This document shows positions 1 through 10,370 of a DNA stretch of 64,000 nt, in pieces. Source of the DNA: Dichetophora obliterata. Its lineage: Eukaryota; Arthropoda; Insecta; Diptera; Sciomyzidae. Numbering within the stretch: position 1 is the first letter of the stretch; the number at the start of each line of letters is the position of its first letter. The DNA is taken from assembly GCA_963920525.1 (NCBI GenBank), contig OY986436.1, positions 178,595,361 through 178,659,360 of the forward strand, in the 5' to 3' direction. The position numbers and the translations under genes are program-made. The notes below the pieces were generated by a model. That model did not search any database. It worked only from the letters and a program-made list of their open reading frames with translations, and was not told where the DNA came from.

Positions 1-399
1 AAACTACTCAGGCACAAAAGTCCAGAGTATCGGACTATATTTTATTTTTAAAAGCAACGAATAGTAACGAAAAATTGCGAAGTTTATGAAAAAAAGTTAA
101 TCGCACATTGATATTAAGCCGAATGCAAACGAGCTTCAGCGAACAGGACCCGAGAAAAAAACCTATACATTTTGTCAATAAAGTAGCTGATATGTATCGA
201 AACTGGCCTGAGTCTTAACTATAATGTACCCGAAACGTACCCAACAAGTACCTTGAAAGGTACCTGAAATAGTACCGTAGTAAGTCTGTATTATGTCAAT
301 AAAGTGTTCAAAAACGAGCGACTATATTCGGACACAATAAACTGACGAGTGCCCGAAGCGGTTTTCGTACGTACATTGTGCCTTCCCAAGGTGTTCCAG
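1..399. other. Unassigned AT-rich sequence
   Basis: No convincing coding region or terminal repeat is visible. The stretch leads into a transposase remnant on the same strand and may be the decayed upstream part of that element, but I cannot align it to any motif. Confidence 0.3.
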
Positions 400-705
400 A
401 ACTAGCACTTCTTATGGTACAAAGGTCGAACATTTACCGACACGGGCACCGCACATATTTGAGATACTTTATTAACACAAAATATGAAATTGTTTCTCGG
501 GATTAGCTTGCAAAAGAGGAGAACCCACCTAACGCTCCAGAACTTCGTTCGATGGAGAGGTATTGAGCTTGTGTCAAGCGGTACTAAAAGAAGAATGGTT
601 GAGTTGCCGGTAACATCGAAGTATTTAAAAAAATTGGTTTAAGGCAAGCAGTTCCGTTGCAAAAGAAGTTGTGCAAAAGTTAATAAAGGGTAATAACAAA
701 AAATT
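400..705 (+). pseudogene. C-terminal remnant of a Tc1/mariner (D37E-like) transposase
   Basis: Conceptual translation across two frames gives a block NPPNAPELRSMERY (about 522-563), the hallmark of the third catalytic region in D37E-type Tc1/mariner transposases (NPPNAPELRPIERYWA in relatives). Before it, about 440-515, a weak match to the 'DLAPAHY' region is visible. After it come VKRY, VAGNIEVFKKI and, in another frame, SSSVAKEVVQKLIKG. The reading frame is broken: TGA replaces the expected Trp codon after ERY, further in-frame stops follow, and the frame shifts near 640. Only the last third of the protein is recognisable and no terminal inverted repeat was found, so this is a dead fragment. 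The superfamily call is fairly safe, the exact clade less so. Confidence 0.6.
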
Positions 706-715
706 CGGTGTATAT

Positions 716-1099
716 TAAGATAAGTCTTTTTTAAAAATTTAAATGAAATTTAATGAAAATAAATTTTATTTAATAAAAAAATTTGAAGTGAAAAGAAATA
801 AAAACCATTGCATTACAAGCATAACTATGTGTGCAATCTCTTTTCGATACAGTCCTTAAATAGTAGTTAAAAATAAACTTTTCAAAATAAATACTTTACG
901 CCACAAAAAAAAAAAACAGCTAAAACTGTATTATGGCACTCTTTTGAACTAAAATTTAAAGTTACATGCAAATTAAAATTAGCATGAATTTTTTTTTTAG
1001 TTTTTTTTTTTAAAGTAAATTAAGTCATCCGTTAAAGTTTCTTTGAATTTAACTAATATATAAATACTCTACTCTGGAATAAAAAGAACACATTTTAAA
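716..1099. other. AT-rich non-coding stretch
   Basis: Dominated by A and T homopolymer runs and short AAATTT-type words. No open frame, repeat terminus or RNA gene was recognised. Confidence 0.4.
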
Positions 1100-2003
1100 T
1101 GCTAACGTTTACTCTAAATGATGGACTGACAGTCTGACTGTCTACAAACACTAAGAATGTCGGACAGACAAACGTGAGGCGGATATAAAACTCAACCAAA
1201 ATTACGCGGCAGCCGCAACACCTCCGCAGCAAAAACAACAACAACAACTATAACAATAACATAAGAACGCGTGGTACTGGAAATTAAACAAAAACAAGAA
1301 AAAAGCTCTATATTGAAAACATGCTCTCATTGAATAAAAAGAGCATACAAATTGAAAGGCTAAACTGAAATGAAAGTTGAATGGGAATTGAATGTAAAAC
1401 AAGCAGATATTTAGAGCAAAAATGGAAAAAATTCCAAGCAAGTTGGAATTTAAAATTAAAAAAAGCCAACAACATACACTTACAATACCGACAACAAAAC
1501 ATAGCAACAAGCAAGAGCAACGCTAGAGTAACGCGTGCCGAACGTCCAGCAAGCAACAATTGCCGTATGCCAACGCAAACGACTGGAGCTGCATTCAATT
1601 TCAACGAATAGCGGCTACGACATTCAATGGCGTCGTTCAATGATTTTCCTTTTCAATATCTAGGGAAATTCTGCGGTCGTGCAATTTATTTCGTTTGCAG
1701 CTTTCGTTGAAAACGGTCGTCAACGCGTCAACGTCGTCGAATTGGCCAAAACTGGCGAAGTTGTCGTCCGTCGAAGGCTTAGCTTGTTTTTCTTTAAAAC
1801 ACTCGGTTTTTTCTGTTTTTGTTGTTTAAGCTTTATTTTTTCGAATTTCCTTGAGCATAGAAAAACTTAGTTGCATTTGCAAAAAAAAAAAAAAAAATTT
1901 CTTCACTGCACGAATTAAAAAAAAATTTAAAGTAAAAGTTTTAAGAGCCATAAGAAAAAATTAGAAAAAAGAAGAAAAGTGATTATAACGTGACGCGCGC
2001 AAT
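1100..2003 (+). other. Possible host promoter and 5' untranslated exon
   Basis: This segment is less AT-rich and more complex than its surroundings, with CAACAACAA and GTCGTC words typical of fly 5' untranslated regions (about 1215-1250 and 1715-1780). At 2004 the sequence GTAAGTT follows GCGCGCAAT and makes a strong splice donor on the + strand. No clear TATA box or initiator can be assigned, and no partner acceptor with coding sequence was identified in the window. If real, it would be a non-coding first exon with a long intron to its right. This is inference from composition plus one splice signal. Confidence 0.28.
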
Positions 2004-2225
2004 GTAAGTTCAAGTGCTTTAATGAGTTTATTTTATACCACACAAACTGAAAGATACATTTTGTAATCGTGTAAGAAGTGCCAAAATAATGTGCAATCCA
2101 CAAGAAATATCAAAAAAAAAATACTAATAATATTGGTTTTTAACAATACCAACATGAGAAATTAGAAGTGCATTTAAAAAAATTGTCTACAAACACCACA
2201 AAGCATCTTTAAGATATGCAGTTAA

Positions 2226-2534
2226 ATGTCACTAGTGGCCAACATTAAAAGTGGCAGCGGCAGCAGCAGCAGCCAACAACTTCTGGAAAACCTCTTTAAG
2301 CTGCACCAAAGCCGGTTGAGTTATAATGCTAAAAAAGATAAAAACCAAACGTGCTGTGCTAATTGTCTCTATTTCGCTGTCGTTGCTGTTGTTGTCTTAG
2401 TTTTTTTTCCCTTTTTTAGTGTGTTTGCTCTTTCTCTGTCAACTGCTTGTATTCGCTATGCTTGTCTCTTACAGTTAAGATTTTTTTTTAAATTTATGGT
2501 CTTACCTTGTTCACAACTAGTTGGTATTTTTTAA
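2226..2534 (+). CDS. Hypothetical 102-codon ORF, possible first coding exon
   Basis: An ATG opens a frame starting MSLVANIKSGSGSSSSQQLL, with a Ser/Gly/Gln-rich, exon-like first part of about 45 residues encoded by varied codons including a GCAGCAGCAGC run. The rest translates a pyrimidine-rich strand into a hydrophobic tail that looks like intron sequence, and a good acceptor-like TCTCTTACAG lies near 2465-2474. I do not recognise the protein. No strong splice donor is visible after the first part, so the exon model is incomplete. It lies about 220 bases after the possible donor at 2004. It could equally be chance coding in intergenic DNA. Confidence 0.22.
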   Translation: MSLVANIKSGSGSSSSQQLLENLFKLHQSRLSYNAKKDKNQTCCANCLYFAVVAVVVLVFFPFFSVFALSLSTACIRYACLLQLRFFFKFMVLPCSQLVGIF

Positions 2535-3258
2535 TGCATCCTCTGTAGCATGGCGAGGACTTTATTCGCTTGTTTTCGCCAGTTATTGTTGTTGTGTTTT
2601 CAAACATTTTATATCAAAAGTTTTTTATAGCTAATTCTAAGAAGGAGCTGGAAATTTTACTTGAACTGAGCTCCAATACATGTTCAGAAATGTTAAGGTA
2701 GGGTAGAAGGGGGAGGCTGTAACTCCCTAACATAAAATTAAATTCCTCCTTATTTCCCAATATTTATTAATTGCCCCAATATTTATTTTATCACCGACAC
2801 AATGACAATCATCTGCTTCCAATGAATGTATCCAATGCGGTCGACTTTAACTTAGTACCTTTAATAGTAACGACCCGGGCCGTAGCCAGAATTTACCCAT
2901 GGGGGGCTTTGATGAACATGTTTTTTATTAAAATGGAAAAAAAGTTCCATTTGGACCCCACTTAAAAATAACCAAGGTTTTTTTATAACGATTCCGTAAA
3001 TAGCAGCTATTTTGGCTGTAACGATAGCCGCCAGTGAGCTAAAACATTTTGCAAAAACCTCAAAAAATCATGTTTTTCGTAAATATATTGGCTGGTTATA
3101 ATATAGTAATATAGTTAAAAAAAAAATTAACTGTCATATATTAAAGGCCGGGCGAGGCTCTTCAATTCTGCATTAACAAATTTTAAAGTTTTGCGGTAGT
3201 ATTAATGATAATGCTGCTTTTCGTGCCTTTTTTTGCATTTTTTAAAATCTATTTTCAC
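2535..3258. other. Non-coding stretch, decayed repeat in part
   Basis: At about 2872-2915 the text GGGCCGTAGCCAGAATTT followed by ATGGGGGGC resembles a motif common in degraded insect repeats, but no ends or coding sequence could be defined. The rest holds nothing recognisable. Confidence 0.3.
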
Positions 3259-3260
3259 TA

Positions 3261-3474
3261 ACGGCGTTTTCGTTTCTCGAAAAATGTTGCATTTTTTCTG
3301 CCCTTTTTCTGCGTTCTTTGAGAAATCTGATTTCTTTCTACTGTTGAGGTCAACATTTTCGAGACAAGAACACGATTCAATTTAAAAGGTCACTACTTTT
3401 TTTTCTCAGGTGGGCAGAATTTTCAAAAAAGGGCAGAACAAATGCAGCCTTTTTTTCGAAAGACAAAAATACCA
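3261..3474. mobile_element. MITE, GGCGTTTTCGTTTCTCG family, copy 1
   Basis: The left end GGCGTTTTCGTTTCTCGAAA and the right end TTTTTTCGAAAGACAAAAATACC are degraded inverted copies. Internally, TGCCCTTTTTCTGC and GGGCAGAATTTTCAAAAAAGGGCAG are shared with a better-preserved copy at 34919-35083. TA lies at both borders, as expected for a Tc1/mariner-type non-autonomous element. No coding capacity. The right border abuts the next MITE. Confidence 0.6.
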
Positions 3475-3476
3475 TA

Positions 3477-3817
3477 CACGGAGAAAACTGTTTGCTAAAT
3501 TTGTATTGTAGTTAAGCAAAACTTGTGCTTGATTCTCAGCCACTTCAAAATTTTGCAAAATTTCAGCAAAAACTAAGCAGAATTTGCTATTTCAATTTAT
3601 AATAACCAAGCAAATATAAATTTGCTATTCCAATTTATAATAACTAAGTAAATATTTGAATTAAGTAAAAATTTGCTTTTCAGTTTATAATAACTAAATA
3701 ATAAATAATAACTAAATACACGAGTGATTGCAATTTAGCAATTATTTTTTAAATCACATTGTGATTGAGCAAAGTTTTGCTGATTTGCTTGATTCAAGCA
3801 AATTAATTTTCTCCGTG
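3477..3817. mobile_element. MITE with CACGGAGAAAA terminal inverted repeats
   Basis: Begins CACGGAGAAAA and ends TTTTCTCCGTG, flanked on each side by TA (3475-3476 and 3818-3819). The interior is rich in 'AAGCAAAT / TTTGCTT' words (AAGCAAATATAAATTTGC), giving further internal dyads. No coding sequence. The left TA is also the right target TA of the preceding MITE, so this copy probably landed exactly in that dinucleotide. Confidence 0.7.
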
Positions 3818-4338
3818 TAAAATTGAAATAACTTCATTATTTAGGAACGCATTCCTCACTTTCAAGGTAACGTTGGAAAGGTTTTGAGTGATTGCATTCA
3901 ATACCAGAATTTCTTAAATTTATACATATTAACCCTTCATTACATGACTTTTTCTCCCTGAGTATAAAAAATATTTGTGTTTAGAGAATGTATAAACAAA
4001 ATTTGGATGATCTGCAATGTATAGGAACGAAGTTACGCAACAATGCATATATGCAATTTCATGCGGGAAAGCAATAAAAAATACTGTATGATAGTTTAAA
4101 TACTACATTTTATTTTAAATGTTTAATATGAAATTAAAGGCTTTTAATAACTTAAACTAAAAGATAATTTCAAATATTTTATATATTCAATAAAAATAAA
4201 GCATTAAAATGCACCTTCATCTATAAATAAGACAATTTTAAACACAGGATAGTAAAAAAAAATGTATAATATCACACTGATCTGTAAGGATTTTTGTTTC
4301 TAAATTTGAAGCTCATTGCAATTTATTAGATTCATAAA

Positions 4339-6240
4339 TCATTTTTCATTATGAAATCGTTTGAAGCAATATCTTACTTGATTAAAACATAGTCTATTTT
4401 GACATTTTGAGCAGCTAACATGAGTATCTCCATTGCACCCTGGTAATTGGCATGTTAAACTCTTGTTGTGAGCAGTGATTAAAATGGTCTAACCGAACTT
4501 GTGTTTGAGGCTGTGGGAAGCTTCTCTGATGTTTCGTCTTTTGTTCAAGGTTTTTTTGATAATTCGGAAGGTCTTCCACGTTTTGTGGATAGTTTTTCTA
4601 CTTTGCAAAGATTTTCTTAAATTGGCTATTGTCATGTTTCCATGATTACCACTTTGGTGTTCCGCATGCTTCTACAACAGCCATGCATTTACTAATGTGG
4701 TATCTATCAAATGAAAAAAAAATCTCAAACACCACTTTTCTTGAGCGTTTTTTTATTTTGTTGCATCCAATAAATGAGTCTAACGAATTGACTTCCCATT
4801 AACTTGCCGTATCACTCAATGGATATGTTTTTACAAAATTTGTTGTCAAGTCGTTCAGCTATGATCTCAGGACTTTTAGCACAATATGTAGTTTGACATC
4901 ATTAATATTGGAACACTCGGTAGTTTTGAGTTCTGAAATATATTCCGAAGGATTGCACCCAATGAATGTATTGCCTTTTTTGTTTGTTCAATCATTAGTG
5001 GTAGTGCTGTATAATAATTATCTTAGTGTTGTATAATAACTTACAGCTGCGGTCAAAATAATAGTAGCGCCCTTATATTCATACATGTTTGGATAAATAA
5101 TACTAGTATACGAATTTTGGATCCGGTAAGTCCATTTTCATTCCTATATGTACTTTCAACACTCGTTCCAACTCCGTACTCAGTTTCCTCCTATATTGTA
5201 AAACTTTCAAGATACAGGGTGTTTTACGGTTTTGGTACGTGTTTAGTATTATTGATCTAGAATCTAAACTACTGACCATAAAATAAAAAATAATATTTTG
5301 TATTCTAGAAAAAAATATCAGATTATTCATAAGTATATCAATCGCTTTCGTGTCATGTGCTAGTCTCAAAATGTTAGCTTCGCTACAGCACATGACACGA
5401 AAGCGATTGATATACTTATGAAAAATCTGATATTTTTTCTAGAATACAAAATATTACTTTTTATTTAATGGTGAGTAGTTTAGATTCTAGATCAATAATA
5501 CTAAACACGTACCAAAACCGTAAAACACCCTGTATCTTGAAAGTTTTACAATATAGGAGGAAACTGAGTACGGAGTTGGAACGAGTGTTGAAAGTACATA
5601 TAGGAATGAAAATGGACTTACCGGATCCGAAATTCGTATACTAGTATTATTTATCCAAACATGTATGAATATAAGGGCGCTACTATTATTTTGACCGCAA
5701 CTGTATATATCGTGAAGCGTAACTGTTCGTCAACGGAAAGGCAATTTTCATATGAAATCGACTTGAATTGCTTCTGCAAATGGTTAACTAGCGGTCGAGT
5801 TGTAAAAAGCTGGTCAAAATTTGGATCATCCCTTGGTTTCATATTAGCACTGTCATTCAAATGCAAAGATAATTTTTTTTTTAATTTATTAGCTGACATG
5901 GTCTCCTGTATTAAAGTGTTTCCTGCAATTTATTTATTTATTTATTAAGGTTCATAGGTGTCCAATAACGCCGATTGTTGGTTATTCGAATAACTGACAT
6001 TAGAATGCATATGCCAACAAATTTTATTAAATCTGACGTGTCAATGTTAGGTGGATACTCTGGCGTTTTTATACGCGTAATAAAATATTGATATTTCCAA
6101 ACATTGTGTGCGTATTTCTCTTTCAATGTGAGGTTATTTTAAAGGCTTTCTTCAACTTCGGGATGTTCGAGAATTTTCTGTACGATTTATACTGACGTCT
6201 ATGATCATTATCATCATCGAATTTCATCGTCAGTAAGCCC
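4339..6240 (-). pseudogene. piggyBac transposase pseudogene
   Basis: Minus-strand fragments appear in the order expected for a piggyBac transposase. An N-terminal block with PPNIDTSDLIKFVGICILMS and RRYW lies at about 5950-6126. FTTRPLVNHLQKQF and ENCLSVDEQ lie at about 5715-5899; the Asp of SVDEQ corresponds to the first catalytic Asp of the family. After the inserted fold-back element come YGKLMGS and, after a frameshift, SLDSFIGCNKIKKRSRK (about 4735-4810). The C-terminal cysteine-rich zinc-binding tail CQLPGC, CSKCQNRLCF and CFKRFHNEK then ends at a TGA (4339-4341). Many stops, frameshifts and an internal deletion separate the blocks. The function would have been cut-and-paste transposition at TTAA; it cannot make a full protein now. 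Confidence 0.85.
5044..5703. mobile_element. Fold-back Tc1/mariner-type MITE inside the piggyBac transposase
   Basis: Two arms of about 320 bp are near-perfect reverse complements around a spacer of about 20 bp (near 5366-5385). The outer ends read CAGCTGCGGTCAAAATAATA and, at the other end, TATTATTTTGACCGCAACTG. TA lies at both borders (5042-5043 and 5704-5705). Tc1-like elements insert at TA, and the CAGTTGCGGTCAAAATAATAG-type terminus fits that group. The open frames inside are only mirror images on the arms and are not genes. It sits about ten codons after the first catalytic Asp of the piggyBac transposase. Confidence 0.85.
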
Positions 6241-6736
6241 GCTTCAAAAGCTTACTAAAAGTCTTCAGTATTAATTAAAGTTTAATGCATGGAAGTGTAC
6301 ATCTGCAATATAACCTCATATCTGCAATGTAATTTCAAAATGTCTCAAATGCATGATATTGCATATTTGCAATCAAGCCATTTAATTTACGTCAGTCAAG
6401 TTATATTGCACAAAAAAATGCTTCAAAAATTATGCTTCCAGAAAATTAACTTGTATATCAGAAAATTTCTTACATTTAAAAGTTTTTATGATATTTATTG
6501 AATAATTATTTTAAATGTTCACTTTTTTTCTACGTATGAGAAAAACCTTGTTAGACTCATTATTTTGGACAAACTAAATCACCAATTTGATCACAAAACG
6601 AAACAACAACTAATACAAATATATCTAAATTTATTTTTTTTTTTAAAATTCCGTTAAGAATATTAACAGGTTGTGTACGATACATCTCTTAGAAGTCAAC
6701 ATTGCATATGTGCAATCCCATGCAACGAATGGTTAA

Positions 6737-7430
6737 AGCTAAAATATTAATTAAAAAATTAACACCTTCTGAAAAAATTTAGTAAGAAAATAGAAAAATA
6801 AAAATTAAGTTACTTGAATTTTGAAAGTTTTTGTATGGAAATAAAATAAAAATATATAATAAATTATTTGAAATTAATGAAGACTTTTCAATGGCTTTTC
6901 ATTTTTAAATTCGAATTTCCAATGGATATTAGAAGTTACGAAAAAGAACAGTTATTAAAATGCGTTAGTAAACGCTTGCTAATGTATGATGAAGGTTGAT
7001 GGCTCTTTTTTTCACAGCTGCTCAGAAAATTTTTGTTTAGTTTATCAGTGCGTGTTGTTTTTGTTTTAATTCAGAAAAAATGAGAAGTCAGAAAAAAATT
7101 GCTTTTTTTATGGTACGTGTGAGTAAGCTTACTTATAAAATTTTTTTTTAATTTATAGCCTACTGATGAATGTTTATGTGATTGTTTTTCAATTGTACAC
7201 GTAGAACTCATAAAATCTCGCATTTTTTCGAACAGCTTTATATGTATTTAAACGGCAACGAAACTACTTTTTTGAAAAAATTTTATTTTTTCGTATCTAA
7301 TAATTCCATTTCAAATATAAATCCAAAAAAAATGTTCAAGCTAGATCATAATGCGTGCAGTAGAAGGTTAAAAAGGTTTTATGTTGAGGTTGCCCAAGGA
7401 AACATTAATTTTCTCGAATTAATGTTGGCT
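6737..7430. other. AT-rich non-coding stretch
   Basis: No terminal repeat, RNA gene or coding region was recognised between the piggyBac element and the SINE. An 87-codon frame at 7182-7445 has no recognisable domain and AT-driven composition, so I do not treat it as a gene. Confidence 0.35.
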
Positions 7431-7790
7431 TTTGTAATGCACTAGACTATCAACCCAAAGGTCCCTGGTTCAAATCCGGGCTCGGGCATGGTTCTTTTCA
7501 CTTTCCTTGTTCTTTCCTAAATTTAAGAATTATGAAAATAATAAATTGTGGAATATGTGGAATTAAATAACAGGAACAACTAAGGGCTGGAAATGCTTGC
7601 CGAGGTTAAGGCATAACAATAGCCTCGGTTACAAGTAATTCAAATTGTCTCTCACGGTTGTATCGCCTAATCAATAATTCACGTGTGGATCCAATCAATT
7701 CTTCTTAATTAATCTATCCCTTTCCTTTCAAGTCAAAGACCAAACCTTGTTTGTATAAGGCGGCGCATGCCTTGGTTCTTTGATCATAAA
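7431..7790 (+). repeat. tRNA-derived SINE, 5'-truncated head
   Basis: Box B of an RNA polymerase III promoter is clear (GGTTCAAATCC, 7468-7478) within a tRNA-like T arm (CCTGGTTCAAATCCGGG). It is followed by a shared body: GGTTCTTTTCACTTTCC, TTTAAGAATTATG, GGAAATGCTTGCCGAGGTTA, TTGTCTCTCACGG and CCTTGGTTCTTTGATC. The same body occurs at 36.7-37.1 kb and its first part at 59.2 kb, which shows dispersal. The upstream tRNA half with box A is largely missing here. Confidence 0.75.
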
Positions 7791-9165
7791 AAAAAGTGCA
7801 TCATTATATTTAGAGCAAAGTTCAATAATATTATAATCTAAAAATTAACGCTTACTGAAGGTTGGCCGAACCTAACAAAAATCTTGTATGCTTAACCAAA
7901 GTTTATAAAAAAACAAAAAAGGTTTTTCCAAGGATTCAACACAAAACAGCGATTTTTTTAAAAACTATTTCAATTTATGCAACTTTTTATTTTATCAAAA
8001 TATAATACTTGCCATTAACCTTATTTTCTATATTTTCTTGCTTTATTAAATATTTTATTTCACTATATCTAAGACACTGCAAACTTTAGGTTTAAAAGAA
8101 CATGTGTTTTAAATTTCGTCCGTTTGCTCGAGTAACGATACTTTCAAAGCTCATTAGCTGACGGTAATAGGACTTTGACAACAATAAAGTGCGCATCCTC
8201 GCATTCTGATGGATTCTATATTGGACAGTAAACAAAAAAATTTATCAAATAAAATTTTATCAACATACTTTTATACAAAATTGCTTTCGTTGACCTTTGT
8301 TTCTCTTAAGGAGGCTATAAAGTTTAAGCAATGTTTTCATTAGTTTATATAAAATAGAAGCATTTTCATATTTTTTCATTATATTTTTATATTCCTTAGG
8401 GTCAGTTATCACTGGAAATAGTGCTATTTGATGTTGCAATACGCTTTGTTTTAAAAAAAAAGCCCCTAGAGGAAAAAAACACTTGGTTTCCCTTTTTATA
8501 TATGGCCGAAAATATACAGTTATAGCCTTAGCCTAAGAATCTCAGTATGGTTCAAATATTTAATAAAGAAAATCATAACTTAATTTCAAATTTGTTCTTA
8601 AAAATCTTTCCAAATTCATAAGATACACAACAGAAAAATTTGTATGGGCTTTGTTTGTATGCAGTTTAAAAACGCCTCCTTTTTATTGCTTACAGCGCCG
8701 CTTTTAAAGCGCTTTATTGTTCACTTTAGTAAAAAAAATATAAAACTAAACGGAACGAAAGCGAAATTAGTTACTTTTGAAAAAAGCAGTTCTGAAAAAA
8801 AGCTTTAAACATAGAAGCCAAAGATGCGTTTCGTGGAAAACTGTCGTTAAAAGATATGTTATGTTAGGTTAGGTTAGGTTAAGTTAAGGTAGCTGCAGCT
8901 TTTTAGACCAGCCCTCTTAGACCATATAATTGGTCCGTTGTGATACCACAGAATGGAAGAAGGGAGTAATCAAGTGAAACTTTTGTGTAGGATGTTCTTA
9001 AACCTATAAAGATAATTATCTTTATGATAATTATGATTATAGTCATATTGTGATGTACGTAAAAGATAATCATGCGTCAAATTGACGCTACAACTAGCTA
9101 CAAATTTAACTAGCTACAACGTCAAGCCTTATTTATTGATTTGAATAAACCAAACATTTTTATAT
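7791..9165. other. Non-coding stretch with a short AGGTT run
   Basis: At 8863-8885 there is a short TTAGGTTAGGTTAGGTTAAG run, a word common in fly intergenic DNA. Near 9010-9090, TAATTATCTTTATGATAATTA and TGCGTCAAATTGACGC form small palindromes. No coding sequence was recognised. Confidence 0.35.
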
Positions 9166-9950
9166 ATGTACACTAGGGATGGCCATGATTACAAATCACG
9201 ATTACTGATTATGATTACTTGTATTCAGATTGCACAGATTACTTGATTTTTTAAATATTTAGAAAAATCACATTGAAAACCAAATAAAAATACTGTCAAT
9301 TAAGTAATCATGGTAAGTAATTACATGTGATTATACAAAATAAAGTAATCATGCAAGGTGATTACATGATTTTTAAAAAAAGTCAAGTAATCGTAGCACG
9401 GAATTACCGATTTTGCAACAAATCAAGTAATCAGTAATCAGACCCAGCTTTCAGTGATTACAGATTACTTCTCGTCAGACAAAAAATTCAAAATTTGTAT
9501 GTTATTTTATTATTTCAGTAAATGCTATTAACCATAAATATAATATTTTCTTCAGCTGCTATTAAAGTGATGTTAATGTTTGTAAATTGGTTTTGTTAAA
9601 AAAGTGTAACAATACTGCTCAGAAACCTTTTCTGTATTTTACTTGTCTCAGTATTATAGTTGAACCACATATATAAAAACAGATATAAAACAATACGTTA
9701 TTATGATTACTGATAAATTTCTTAATCAGAGTAATTCATTCATTACTGGAAAAGGGTTGATTACTTAAATTAATCACTGATCATTTTTGCATGATTACTA
9801 ATTTCTTAAAAAAATTACTGAATACTTTAAAGGTATTAATGGTTTTTTTCAGTAATCAAAAAATAAATATGTGTATCATTAATTGTAATCAGTAATTTTT
9901 TTATAATCATTACACGAAAGTAATCATTACTGGCCAACCCTGATGTACAT
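9166..9950. mobile_element. hAT-type MITE rich in GATTAC/GTAATC words
   Basis: The element (9174-9942) starts TAGGGATGGCCATGATTA and ends TAATCATTACTGGCCAACCCTG. Reversed, the right end reads CAGGGTTGGCCAGTAATGATTA, a typical hAT terminus. It is flanked by 8-bp target duplications, ATGTACAC (9166-9173) and ATGTACAT (9943-9950), with one mismatch. Eight-base duplications are the hAT hallmark. The interior consists mostly of dispersed GATTAC and GTAATC words in both orientations. No transposase fragment was found, so it is non-autonomous. Confidence 0.8.
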
Positions 9951-10300
9951 ATAGGTATAATAATAAATATCACAATTTATGTGTTTATATTTATTTATTC
10001 TTTTAAAAAAAACAAAAATTTCAAACCTCTTCTATAAGTAACAAAAATAATTCATACACGAATGCGTAAATTTGACGCAGATTATCTTTCTAGGGTAAAT
10101 GTGGCAGAAGGTGTAGAAACATGTGATATTAAATCTGAAGCAAGTGTTATGCCTTGACCTCTGTCAAATCAAGTTACTAAGCTTTCCTCTCCACAAATTT
10201 TTCCTACCACCACCAACTACAACTTTTCGTCGTAATTTGATGTGTTTTAAATTTCCTTTGATTAGAAATAAGGAAAGAAAGGTTAAAGCGTAGGACCATG
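9951..10300. other. Non-coding stretch
   Basis: Contains TGCGTAAATTTGACGCAGATTATC (split here by words: TGCG, TTTGACGCA, GATTATC), which mirrors a similar word near 9065-9095 on the other side of the hAT MITE. This may be an older inverted repeat. Nothing else was recognised. Confidence 0.3.
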
Positions 10301-10370
10301 GCCCGGCCAGGATTCGAACCAGGCACCCCTGAGTGACAGTCAAGCGCGCTACCACTAGACTATTGAGGCC
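10301..10370 (-). repeat. tRNA-Asp-like sequence, SINE head or tRNA pseudogene
   Basis: On the minus strand a tRNA-like unit is visible. Box A is TAGTCTAGTGGTAG, the anticodon arm is CTTGA-CTGTCAC-TCAGG with anticodon GTC (Asp), and the T arm is CCTGG-TTCGAAT-CCTGG with a mismatch in the stem. The acceptor stem pairs only in its outer four bases (GGCC with GGCC). CGGGCCATGGTCC downstream resembles the junction seen in the SINE copies of this window, so a SINE origin is more likely than a working tRNA gene. Confidence 0.6.

Larger units (their letters stand above)
3929..6736 (-). mobile_element. piggyBac-type element bounded by TTAA
   Basis: The element runs between TTAA (3929-3932) and TTAA (6733-6736). 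The left end reads TTAACCCTTCATTACATG; the reverse complement of the right end reads TTAACCATTCGTTGCATG, an 18-bp inverted repeat with three mismatches counted by eye. It contains a minus-strand piggyBac-family transposase remnant. Both subterminal regions carry repeated words of the form TGCATATNTGCAAT (about 4043, 6362, 6703) and CTGCAATGTA/ATA (about 4011, 6304, 6322). TTAA targets and short terminal repeats are the known signature of piggyBac. A 660-bp fold-back element lies inside it. The transposase is broken, so the copy is dead, but both ends remain. Confidence 0.85.

Noticed and set aside
2771..2965. 64-codon plus-strand ORF
   Set aside because: Overlaps a decayed repeat-like segment (GGGCCGTAGCCAG) and lacks any domain.
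5103..5393. 96-codon minus-strand ORF
   Set aside because: It lies in one arm of a palindromic MITE and is mirrored by the other arm, so it is a shadow of the repeat.
8863..8885. Telomere-like TTAGG repeat
   Set aside because: Only a few AGGTT units; such runs are common in fly intergenic DNA and do not indicate a telomere.
10301..10370. Functional tRNA-Asp gene
   Set aside because: The acceptor stem does not pair fully, the T stem has a mismatch, and the flank matches the SINE copies; more likely SINE-derived or a pseudogene.
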